NCBI GenBank assembly: GCA_035698885.1
Contig: DASSBJ010000122.1
Coordinates: forward strand, 1 to 14,708
DNA: 14,708 bases
Source: VRUE01 sp035698885
GTDB lineage: Bacteria > Actinomycetota > Thermoleophilia > Solirubrobacterales > 70-9
Direction: 5' to 3'
Shown in pieces: positions 6,329 to 13,026 of the stretch. A model generated the notes under the pieces. It searched no databases, was not told the origin of the DNA, and saw nothing but the letters and a program-made list of their open reading frames with translations. The position numbers were made by a program, and so were the translations under genes. Within the stretch, counting starts at the first letter, position 1; each line of letters opens with the position of its first letter.

Positions 6329-7579
6329 TCAGGCGGTCGCGGTCTCGAGCCCGGCCGCGTCGCGCAGGGCGTCGGCGCGGTCGGTCCGCTCCCAGGTGAA
6401 ATCCTCGTCCTCGCGGCCGAAGTGGCCGTAGGCGGCGGTCTTCTGGAAGATCGGGCGGTGCAGGTCGAGGTAGCGGCGGAAGGCGCCGGGCCGCATGTCG
6501 AACTCGGCCTCGACCAGCTGCGAGATGCGGGCGTCCGGGAGCTTGCCGGTGCCGAAGGTCTCGACCATCAGCGAGACCGGGTGGGCAACGCCGATCGCGT
6601 AGGCGACCTGGACCTCGCAGCGCTGAGCGAGCCCGGCGGCGACGACGTTCTTGGCGACGTAGCGGGCCGCGTAGGCGGCGGAGCGGTCGACCTTGGACGG
6701 GTCCTTGCCGGAGAAGGCGCCGCCGCCGTGGCGGGCCATGCCGCCGTAGGTGTCGACGATGATCTTGCGCCCGGTCAGGCCGGCGTCGCCGACGGGGCCG
6801 CCGATCACGAACTGGCCGGTCGGGTTGACGAGGAAGCTGTCGCGCAGCCGGGCCTCGTCGTAGAGCCCCTCTGCGTCGGCCTCGAGCACGGGCGTGACGA
6901 CGTGCCGCCAGAGGTCCGGCCGGATCGTCTCCTGCGAGTCGACGGCGGCTGCGTGCTGGGTCGAGATCAGCAGCTTCTCGACCGCGACGGGACGGCCGTT
7001 GGCGTAGCGGACCGTCACCTGGGTCTTGCCGTCCGGGCCGAGGTAGTCGAGCGTCCCGTCCTTGCGCACCGCGGCAAGCCGCTCGGCGAGCCGGTGGGCG
7101 AGGTGGACAGGCATCGGCATCAGCGCCTCGGTCTCGTCGGTCGCGTAGCCGAACATCATCCCCTGGTCGCCGGCTCCGGCGAGCAGCAGTTCGTCGTCGG
7201 CGTTGGAGCCGGTGCGCGTCTCGTGCGAGGCGTCGACCCCCTGGGCGATGTCGGGCGACTGCTTGTCGAGCGAGACGAGGACGGAGATGTGGTCGCAGTT
7301 GTAGCCGTAGTCGCCATGGTCGTAGCCGATCCCGCGGATCGTCTCGCGGACCAGCTCCGGCACGTCGAGGTGGACGTCGGTCGAGATCTCGCCGGAAACC
7401 ACCGCCATCCCGGTGTTGACGAGGGTCTCGCAGGCGACGCGGCCCTCGGGGTCTCCCGCCATGACGGCGTCGAGGATCGCATCGGAGATCTGGTCGCAGA
7501 CCTTGTCGGGATGACCCTCGGTGACGGACTCGGACGTGAAAAGGTACTCGCCCTCGGCGAGCGGCTCGATATTTGACAT
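6329..7579 (-). CDS. metK: S-adenosylmethionine synthetase (methionine adenosyltransferase)
   Basis: MetK makes SAM from methionine and ATP. The 416-residue product has the expected length and signatures: EGHPDK near the N-terminus (21-26), the ATP loop GAGDQGMMFGYA (135-146), and the phosphate-binding GGGAFSGKD (285-293). KVDRSAAY and a C-terminal domain ending in HFGRED...TWE follow. The same frame is open for 1.6 kb upstream, but this is only an artefact of high GC; the protein clearly starts at MSNIEPLAEGEYLFTSESV. The ATG lies 24 bases after the der stop and six bases after TACATT, indicating its own leaderless promoter besides read-through. No SAM riboswitch can fit in that gap. Its product is used by RsmB, also encoded in this window. 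Confidence 0.96.
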   Translation of the reverse strand: MSNIEPLAEGEYLFTSESVTEGHPDKVCDQISDAILDAVMAGDPEGRVACETLVNTGMAVVSGEISTDVHLDVPELVRETIRGIGYDHGDYGYNCDHISVLVSLDKQSPDIAQGVDASHETRTGSNADDELLLAGAGDQGMMFGYATDETEALMPMPVHLAHRLAERLAAVRKDGTLDYLGPDGKTQVTVRYANGRPVAVEKLLISTQHAAAVDSQETIRPDLWRHVVTPVLEADAEGLYDEARLRDSFLVNPTGQFVIGGPVGDAGLTGRKIIVDTYGGMARHGGGAFSGKDPSKVDRSAAYAARYVAKNVVAAGLAQRCEVQVAYAIGVAHPVSLMVETFGTGKLPDARISQLVEAEFDMRPGAFRRYLDLHRPIFQKTAAYGHFGREDEDFTWERTDRADALRDAAGLETATA

Positions 7580-7591
7580 GGAGGAAATGTA
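7580..7591 (-). promoter_or_regulatory. -10-like element before metK, probable leaderless mRNA
   Basis: On the minus strand TACATT (7591-7586) is followed by TCCTCC and the metK ATG. TCCTCC is the complement of a Shine-Dalgarno rather than one, so ribosome loading by SD pairing is not expected. The element sits in the 23-base gap after der. No convincing -35 is visible in the end of der. Confidence 0.55.
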
Positions 7592-7602
7592 TCGGGGGCC
7601 GC

Positions 7603-8913
7603 TCAGCGACGGCGGCCGGAGTGCGGCACGAAGTCGATTATCAGCGGAATCCCCTCCATGCCATAGGTCTCGCGCATGCGGTTCTCCAGATGGTAGGCCC
7701 AGTCGCGCACGATCAGGCGGCGGTCGTTGACCTGGATCGCGAAGCGCGGCGGGCGCTCGCCGATCTGGGCCGCGTAGTAGAGCCGCAGCCGCCGCCCGCG
7801 GCGCGAGGGCGGCGGCGTGGTGGCGACCACGTCGGCGACGAAGCGGTTCAGCTCGGGCGTGGGGATCCGTCGCGCCGCCCGGTCGGCCAGCTCGATCGCC
7901 TTCGGCAGCAGCCTGACGACGTTGCGGCCGCGCAGCGCCGAGCAGGTGACGACTTCCGGCCGCAGGCGCAGCTTGCGCTCGACCCGGCCGCGGGCGTCGT
8001 CGACGTCGGTCTCGCCGACGTCCCACTTGTTGAGCGCCAGCAGAGTCGCGCAGCCGGCCTGCATCGCCAGCTCGGCGATTCGCAGGTCCTCCGCCGTCAC
8101 GCCCTCGGAGGCGTCGCAGACGACGATCGCCACGTCGGCGCGCTCGACCGCCAGCTCGGAGCGCAGCTGGGCGTAGTAGTCGACGGTCCCGGCGACCTTC
8201 GAGCGGCGCCGCAGGCCCGCCGTGTCGACCAGCAGCACCTGCCGGCCGTCGACCTCGAGCTCGGTGTCGATCGTGTCGCGCGTCGTGCCGGCGCGCTCGG
8301 AGACGATCACCCGCTCGCTGCCGAGAAAGGCGTTGACCAGCGACGACTTGCCGGCGTTTGGACGGCCGACCACCGCGACGTGGACGGCGTCCTCGCCGCC
8401 GGCGGGCGGCGGGCGATCGCCCAGCAGCTCGACCACCCGGTCGAGCAGGTCGCCGCTGCCGAGACCGTGCGTCGCCGAGACCGGGAACGGCTCGCCGAGG
8501 CCGAGGCCGTGGAACTCGGCGGCGATGTGCTCGTCGCCGGGCCGGTCGACTTTGTTGACGACGACGAGCACCGGCGCCTCGCCGCCGCGCAGCGTCTTCG
8601 CCAGCTCGGCGTCGCCGGCGCGCAGGCCGGCGCGGCCGTCGACGACGAGCAGGATCGCGTCGGCCTCGGCCATCCCGATCCGCGCCTGGCGCTGCACGTC
8701 GGCGGCCAGCTCGCTCTCGTCGGCGAGGTCGATTCCGCCGGTGTCGAGCAGCTCGAAGCCGAGGCCGTTCCACTCGCAGGGGACGCGCTTGCGATCGCGG
8801 GTGACGCCAGGCTGCGCATGGGTGACCGCCTCGCGCCCGCCGGCGAGCCGGTTGACCAGCGTGCTCTTGCCGACGTTGGGGAAGCCGACGACGGCGACGG
8901 TCGGGCGGCTCAT
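7603..8913 (-). CDS. der: ribosome biogenesis double-GTPase Der (EngA)
   Basis: Der is an essential tandem GTPase needed for maturation of the 50S ribosomal subunit. The 436 residues show two complete GTPase domains and a C-terminal KH-like domain (about 355-436). Domain 1 has G1 GFPNVGKS (10-17), G3 DTGG (57-60) and G4 NKVD (120-123). Domain 2 has G1 GRPNAGKS (183-190), G3 DTAG (230-233) and G4 NKWD (295-298). The usual AGTTRDT switch of domain 2 is present (208-214). The ATG at 8913 overlaps the cmk stop as ATGA, so translation is probably coupled to cmk. The cmk-der pairing is found in many actinobacteria. Confidence 0.96.
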   Translation of the reverse strand: MSRPTVAVVGFPNVGKSTLVNRLAGGREAVTHAQPGVTRDRKRVPCEWNGLGFELLDTGGIDLADESELAADVQRQARIGMAEADAILLVVDGRAGLRAGDAELAKTLRGGEAPVLVVVNKVDRPGDEHIAAEFHGLGLGEPFPVSATHGLGSGDLLDRVVELLGDRPPPAGGEDAVHVAVVGRPNAGKSSLVNAFLGSERVIVSERAGTTRDTIDTELEVDGRQVLLVDTAGLRRRSKVAGTVDYYAQLRSELAVERADVAIVVCDASEGVTAEDLRIAELAMQAGCATLLALNKWDVGETDVDDARGRVERKLRLRPEVVTCSALRGRNVVRLLPKAIELADRAARRIPTPELNRFVADVVATTPPPSRRGRRLRLYYAAQIGERPPRFAIQVNDRRLIVRDWAYHLENRMRETYGMEGIPLIIDFVPHSGRRR

Positions 8914-9548
8914 GCGAGGCTCCGCTCGCGAGCCAGGTCGACGATGCGACGGACGACCTCGTCCGGCGCCATGCCCGTGGTGTCGATTTCCTCGGCGTCG
9001 TCGGCTGCCCGCAGGGCGCTGTGGGCGCGGGTCTCGTCGCGCGCGTCGCGCTCGCGCTGGGCGGCGAGCACAGCGACCTCGTCCTCTCCCGTCTGCGCGG
9101 CGCGGCGGCGGGCGCGCTCCCCGGCCGAGGCGGTGAGGAAGACCTTGAGCGGCGCCTCGGGGCTGACCACCGTGCCGATGTCGCGGCCCTCGGCGACATA
9201 GCGGCCGGCCCCGATCAGGCGGCGCTGCTCGGCGACCATCGCCTCGCGCACGGGTGGATGGACGGATACCCGCGACGCCGCCTCGCTGACCGCCGGCGCG
9301 CGGATCGCCGCGCCGACGTCCTCGCCGTCGAGCTCTACCCGCTCGCCGTCGAGCTCGATCCGCAGCGAGCGCGCCAGCTCGCCGATCGCCGCGGCGTCGC
9401 CGAGGTCATCGCCGCGCCGGGTCGCGGCCAGGGCGACGCAGCGGTACATCGCCCCCGAATCGAGGTAGGTGAAGCCGAGCGCGGCGGCAACCGCGCGGGC
9501 CACGGTTGACTTGCCGGCCCCGGCGGGCCCGTCGATCGCGATCACCAT
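8910..9548 (-). CDS. cmk: cytidylate (CMP/dCMP) kinase
   Basis: This kinase phosphorylates CMP and dCMP with ATP in pyrimidine nucleotide recycling. The 212-residue protein opens directly with the P-loop, MVIAIDGPAGAGKST (GPAGAGKST 7-15). Nucleotide-binding LDSGAMYR (29-36) and GRDIGTVV (121-128) follow, then an arginine-rich lid (about 144-175) and a closing DTTGM. Length and motif order match bacterial Cmk of the short type. The ATG at 9548 is 23 bases after the aroA stop, with TACGCT seven bases upstream of it, so it may be transcribed separately as well as from the aro operon. The aroA-cmk linkage is old and widespread. Its stop overlaps the der start. Confidence 0.95.
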   Translation of the reverse strand: MVIAIDGPAGAGKSTVARAVAAALGFTYLDSGAMYRCVALAATRRGDDLGDAAAIGELARSLRIELDGERVELDGEDVGAAIRAPAVSEAASRVSVHPPVREAMVAEQRRLIGAGRYVAEGRDIGTVVSPEAPLKVFLTASAGERARRRAAQTGEDEVAVLAAQRERDARDETRAHSALRAADDAEEIDTTGMAPDEVVRRIVDLARERSLA

Positions 9549-9561
9549 CGCGTGGAGCGTA
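9549..9561 (-). promoter_or_regulatory. -10-like element before cmk, probable leaderless mRNA
   Basis: On the minus strand TACGCT (9561-9556) is followed by CCACGCG and the cmk ATG. The hexamer is identical to the one before priA. It sits in the 23-base aroA-cmk gap, where there is no Shine-Dalgarno. It would allow cmk-der to be expressed when the aromatic genes are off. Confidence 0.5.
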
Positions 9562-9571
9562 TTCGCCCGGC

Positions 9572-10852
9572 TCAGCCGTGGAGCAGCGAGGCGAGGTCCG
9601 CCTCGAAGCCGGGGTAGCTGACCGCGGCCGCGTCCATGCCGGCGACCTCGACGCCCCCGCGCGAGGCGAGGCCGGCGACGGCGCCGAGCATCGCGATGCG
9701 GTGATCGCCCCGCGAGTCGACCGCGCCGCCGCGCAGGCCGCCGGCGCCGGCGATCCGCATCCCGTCCTCGCTCGTCGCCACCGCGGCGCCGAGCGCGGTC
9801 AGCGCCGCGCTCACCGTCTCGATCCGGTCGCTCTCCTTGCGCCGCAGCTCGGCCGCGTCGCGGATCGTCGTCTCGCCCTCGGCGAAGCAGGCGGCGAGCG
9901 CGACCAGCGGCAGCTCGTCGATCGCCAGCGGGATCTCCCCGCCGCCGACCTCGGTACCGCGCAGCTCGGAGCCGCGGACGCGCAGCCGGCCGCCCGGCTC
10001 GCCGCCGCGCTCGCCTTCCTCCTCGACCTCGATCCGGGCGCCCATGCGGCCGAGGATCCCCAGCAGGCCGGTGCGCGTCGGGTTGAGGCCGACGCCGGTC
10101 AGTCCGATGTCGCTGCCCGGCACGAGCAGCGCCGCGACGATGAAGAAGGCGGCCGAGGAGAAGTCGGCGGGGACGACGATCTCACCCGGCTCGAGCAGCG
10201 AGGCGGAGCGCACGGTGACGACGCCCTCGCCGCGCTCGACCTCGGCGCCGGCGGCGGCCAGCATGCGCTCGCTGTGGTCGCGCGTCGGCAGCGGCTCGGC
10301 GATCCGCGTCTCGCCCTCGGCGAGCAGGCCGGCGAACAGCAGGCAGGACTTGACCTGGGCGCTGGCGACCGGCAGCTCGTAGGAGATGCCGCGCAGCGGC
10401 GCGCCCTCGATCTCGATCGGCGGCAGGCGGTCCTCGCGCGCCTCGATCCGCGCCCCCATCAGGCGCAGCGGCGCGGCAACGCGGTCGACGGGGCGGCGAC
10501 GGATCGAGTCGTCGCCGTCGAGCGTCCACGAGCCGGTCTCCTGACCGGCGAGCCAGCCCGGCAGCAGGCGCAGCAGGGTGCCGGCGTTGCCGACGTCCAC
10601 GGCGGCCGGCGAGGCGCCGCGCAGCCCGACCCCCCGCACCCGCACCCGCGGACCGACCGTGACCTGCGCGCCCAGCGCCTCGACGGCAGCCAGGGTCGAG
10701 CGCGTGTCCGCCGCGTCGAGGTAGCCCTCGATCGTCGTCTCCCCTTCCCCCATCGCCGCGATCAGCGCCGCGCGGTGGGAGACCGACTTGTCGGGCGGTG
10801 GGCGCAGCGCGCCGCGCAGCGGCCCGGCCGGGTCGAAGCGGGCGGTCGCCAT
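9572..10852 (-). CDS. aroA: 3-phosphoshikimate 1-carboxyvinyltransferase (EPSP synthase), class II-like
   Basis: AroA joins PEP and shikimate-3-phosphate to make EPSP, the sixth shikimate step. The 426-residue protein shows PDKSVSHRA (20-28; K22, S23, R27), VGNAGTLLRLL (87-97), SAQVKS (164-169), RDHSER (191-196) and NPTRTG (257-262). The catalytic D312 is in IDELP, E340 in RRKESDR, and GDHRIAM is at 382-388. SAQVK, RDHxE and NPTRT are marks of the class II (Bacillus/CP4-like) enzymes. The usual PGDKS, however, reads PPDKS, and the glycine of GNAGT that is Ala in CP4 is retained. Glyphosate behaviour therefore cannot be read from sequence. The ATG is one base after the tyrA stop (TGACATG), so the two are almost surely co-translated. 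Confidence 0.95.
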   Translation of the reverse strand: MATARFDPAGPLRGALRPPPDKSVSHRAALIAAMGEGETTIEGYLDAADTRSTLAAVEALGAQVTVGPRVRVRGVGLRGASPAAVDVGNAGTLLRLLPGWLAGQETGSWTLDGDDSIRRRPVDRVAAPLRLMGARIEAREDRLPPIEIEGAPLRGISYELPVASAQVKSCLLFAGLLAEGETRIAEPLPTRDHSERMLAAAGAEVERGEGVVTVRSASLLEPGEIVVPADFSSAAFFIVAALLVPGSDIGLTGVGLNPTRTGLLGILGRMGARIEVEEEGERGGEPGGRLRVRGSELRGTEVGGGEIPLAIDELPLVALAACFAEGETTIRDAAELRRKESDRIETVSAALTALGAAVATSEDGMRIAGAGGLRGGAVDSRGDHRIAMLGAVAGLASRGGVEVAGMDAAAVSYPGFEADLASLLHG

Positions 10853-10853
10853 G

Positions 10854-11708
10854 TCACTCCCCCCGATCGGGGCCCCGGTCGAGCTCGGCGAGCGATCGCG
10901 TCGCGCGAGCGTGCCAGGCGGCGATCGCCTCCGCGTCGCCCGCGGCGATCAGCTCGCGGGCCTCGCTCAGCCGCGCCACCGCGTCGTCGATCGCCGCGGC
11001 GACGGCGTCGCTGTTGGCGGCGAAGATGTCCCCCCAGATCGCCGGGTTGGAGCCGGCGACGCGGGTCGCGTCGCGGAAGCTCGGCCCGACCTCGGGCATC
11101 CGCTCGGCGTCGTGTGTCAGCTCGGCCGCGGCCTGCGCCGCGAGCACGTCGGCGAGCACGTGGGGAAGGTGGCTGACCGTCGCCATCACGCGGTCGTGCG
11201 CGGCGGCGTCGATCGCCCGCGGCCGCGCGCCGAGCCCGGCGATCGCCCGCTGCAGGCGCTCGTAGAGGGCGCCGCCGGTGCGCTCGGTCGGCGTCAGGTA
11301 CCAGCTCGCCCCCTCGAAGAGGTCGGCGCGGGCGTTCTCGACTCCGGCCGTCTCGGCGCCGGCGAGCGGGTGACCGCCGACGAAGCGCTCGTCCTCGCCC
11401 AGCGCGGCGACGATTCCGCGCTTGGTCGAGCCCGCGTCGCTGACCACGGTCTGCGGGCCGCTGGCGGCGAGCGCGGCGCGTGCCAGCTCGCTCAGCGCCG
11501 CGACCGGCCCGGCGCAGAAGACCAGCTCGGCGCCGGCGCATGCGTCCTCGATCGAGCCCTCGGCGCGCTCGATCGCGCCCAGCTCCAGGGCGCGGTCGAG
11601 CGTCGCCCTGCGCGGCCCCCAGCCGACCACCTCGGCGCCCAGCCGCTGCCTCGCGGCGAGCCCGATCGAGCCTCCGATCAGGCCCACCCCGAGGACGGCG
11701 AGCTTCAT
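10854..11708 (-). CDS. tyrA: prephenate/arogenate dehydrogenase (tyrosine branch)
   Basis: TyrA oxidatively decarboxylates prephenate, or arogenate, toward tyrosine. The 284-residue protein has the Rossmann loop GVGLIGGSIG (7-16), SDAGSTK (90-96), GGHPLAGAE (111-119; catalytic-type H113), SHLPH (179-183) and FRDATRVAGSNP (211-222). It is a single-domain TyrA with no fused chorismate mutase and no ACT domain, so Tyr feedback through ACT is not expected. After beta-strand 2 the sequence is VVGWGPRR, without the Asp/Glu typical of NAD-binding enzymes. This suggests NADP as cofactor (inference). The frame is open far upstream, but the ATG at 11708 overlaps the aroF stop as ATGA and starts the Rossmann strand. 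The companion aminotransferase is hisC, two genes upstream. Confidence 0.94.
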   Translation of the reverse strand: MKLAVLGVGLIGGSIGLAARQRLGAEVVGWGPRRATLDRALELGAIERAEGSIEDACAGAELVFCAGPVAALSELARAALAASGPQTVVSDAGSTKRGIVAALGEDERFVGGHPLAGAETAGVENARADLFEGASWYLTPTERTGGALYERLQRAIAGLGARPRAIDAAAHDRVMATVSHLPHVLADVLAAQAAAELTHDAERMPEVGPSFRDATRVAGSNPAIWGDIFAANSDAVAAAIDDAVARLSEARELIAAGDAEAIAAWHARATRSLAELDRGPDRGE

Positions 11709-12787
11709 CGACCTCGCCGTGTCCGCACCGCCGCCGCCAACCCCTCCAGCGCCGTCACGGTGTGCTCCCAGTCGATGCAGGGGTCGGTGATCGATTGGCC
11801 GTAGGTCAGCGACCGCGCGTCGCCGAGGTCCTGGCGGCCGTCGACCAGGAAGGACTCGAGCATGATCCCGACGATCGCGCCGTTGCCGGCGGCGACCTGC
11901 TCGCCGATCGCGGCCGCGGCCTGCACCTGCCGTTCGGGGTCCTTGGCGCTGTTGTCGTGCGAGGCGTCGATCACGACGCGCTCGGCGAGCCCGGCGCCGC
12001 GCAGCATCTCCAGCGCCGCGGCGACTCCCTCCGGGTCGCAGTTCGGCCTGCCGCGGCCGCCGCGCAGGATCACGTGGCCATCGGGATTGCCCGTGGTGTG
12101 CAGGATCGCCGGCCGGCCGGCGTCGTCGATGCCGGCGAAGGCGTGCGAGGCGGCGGCGGCACGGACCGCGTCGACGGCGATCTGCACGTTGCCGTCGGTG
12201 CGGTTCTTGAAGCCGATCGGCATCGAGAGGCCGGAGCCGAGCTGGCGGTGGATCTGGCTCTCGGTCGTGCGCGCGCCGATCGCCCCCCAGGCGACCGTGT
12301 CGGAGATGTACTGCGGCGTGATCGGGTCGAGGAACTCGCAGCCGACCGGCAGGCCGAGGTCGAGCACCTGCAGCAGCAGCGTGCGCGCCATGCGCAGGCC
12401 GGCGTTGACGTCGCAGGAGCCATCGAGGTAGGGGTCGTTGATCAGGCCCTTCCAGCCGGTCGTCGTCCTTGGCTTCTCGAAGTAGACCCGCATCGCGACC
12501 AGCAGGTCGTCCGACAGCTCCTCGGCCAGCCCGGCCAGCCGCCCGGCGTACTCGAGCGCCGCCGCGGCGTCGTGCACGCTGCACGGCCCGACCACGACGA
12601 GCAGCCGGTCGTCGGCCCGTTCGAGCACGTTCTCGGTCTCCTGCCGCCCCCTGACGACCGCCTGCTCGCGTTTCTCGCCGAGCGGCAGGTCGTCGAACAG
12701 GGCTTGCGGCGGAACCAGCTCGACGACGCGCTCGATCCGCTGGTCGCGAACCCGGTCCCGCGCCTCCTCCCGCATTCCGATGAACAT
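11705..12787 (-). CDS. aroF: DAHP synthase, type I-alpha (first shikimate-pathway enzyme)
   Basis: This enzyme condenses PEP and erythrose-4-phosphate to DAHP. The 360-residue protein aligns along its length with E. coli AroF/G/H-type enzymes. VVGPCS has metal ligand C69, MRVYFEKPRTTTGWKG (99-114) has the PEP-binding arginines, and GFKNRTDG (192-199) has K194. DASHDNSAK has H277, IMLESFLVDG has E311, and SITDPCIDW has D335. A type I-alpha enzyme is notable, because many other actinobacteria rely on type II. Which amino acid inhibits it cannot be read here. The frame is open to 12877, with ATGs at 12844 and 12877. I chose 12787 because AAGGAG lies just before it and because the N-terminus already slightly exceeds that of E. 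coli. It follows a 239-base gap after hisC containing a strong RNA structure. Confidence 0.93.
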   Translation of the reverse strand: MFIGMREEARDRVRDQRIERVVELVPPQALFDDLPLGEKREQAVVRGRQETENVLERADDRLLVVVGPCSVHDAAAALEYAGRLAGLAEELSDDLLVAMRVYFEKPRTTTGWKGLINDPYLDGSCDVNAGLRMARTLLLQVLDLGLPVGCEFLDPITPQYISDTVAWGAIGARTTESQIHRQLGSGLSMPIGFKNRTDGNVQIAVDAVRAAAASHAFAGIDDAGRPAILHTTGNPDGHVILRGGRGRPNCDPEGVAAALEMLRGAGLAERVVIDASHDNSAKDPERQVQAAAAIGEQVAAGNGAIVGIMLESFLVDGRQDLGDARSLTYGQSITDPCIDWEHTVTALEGLAAAVRTRRGR

Positions 12788-12789
12788 TT

Positions 12790-12795
12790 CTCCTT
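12790..12795 (-). promoter_or_regulatory. Shine-Dalgarno-like AAGGAG before aroF
   Basis: On the minus strand the purine-rich stretch AAAGGCGAAGGAG ends two bases before the ATG at 12787. The spacing is short for AAGGAG, but the preceding AAAGG is 10 bases away. It is the only clear SD-type site in the window, in contrast to the leaderless starts elsewhere. It is the main reason for preferring this aroF start. Confidence 0.5.
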
Positions 12796-12884
12796 CGCCT
12801 TTCTCCACTCTCTGGGACTCTACTTTCCGTGCGGGCTTCACCATGCGAGCGCGGGCATCGCGAAACGCGCGAAACATTCGGAAC

Positions 12885-12938
12885 GGCGCCCGGCCAGACG
12901 CTCTATGCGAGCGGCGCGAAGCCGCCAGGCCGGACGCC
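12885..12938 (-). promoter_or_regulatory. structured 5' leader of aroF (branched hairpin), possible attenuator
   Basis: In the minus-strand RNA the arms GGCGUCCGGCC (12938-12928) and GGCCGGGCGCC (12895-12885) pair over 11 consecutive positions. One of these is a G-U pair, so the complementarity is perfect only in the minus-strand transcript. The 32 bases between can form two short hairpins, GGCG/CGCC with a GCUUCG loop and GCUC/GAGC with a GCAUA loop, giving a three-way junction. The structure ends 97 bases before the aroF ATG, and 88 bases separate it from hisC. No U-tract follows directly (GUUCCGAAUGUUU), so it is not a classical terminator. It may be an attenuator, a binding site or an mRNA stabiliser. 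The rest of the gap 12788-13026 holds no gene I can support. Confidence 0.5.
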
Positions 12939-13026
12939 TAGCTAAATCGCCAGAGATAGGAGTAGCGGACAGGGGCGACCGCGGCGCGCCTTGCGCACGT
13001 GCTGCTCGCGGTCTCGTCTGTTCGCT

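Noticed and set aside
7580..7602. SAM riboswitch upstream of metK
   Set aside because: The der-metK gap is only 23 bases and the mRNA is probably leaderless, so no aptamer can fit.
7580..9199. In-frame upstream extension of metK through der and cmk, giving a 956-residue frame
   Set aside because: Only the last 416 residues are MetK. The upstream part is an Arg/Pro-rich shadow of der and cmk, and a promoter-like TACATT precedes the MetK ATG.
12788..12877. 30-residue N-terminal extension of AroF from the ATG at 12877
   Set aside because: It has no SD or -10 at leaderless spacing and gives a basic N-terminus longer than the family needs. The 12787 ATG has a purine-rich SD directly upstream. 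Not fully excluded.
12885..12938. Aro leader hairpin as an ordinary Rho-independent terminator of hisC
   Set aside because: The stem is strong but no U-run follows, and the branched inner hairpins are unusual for a terminator. I kept it as a structured leader of unknown function.
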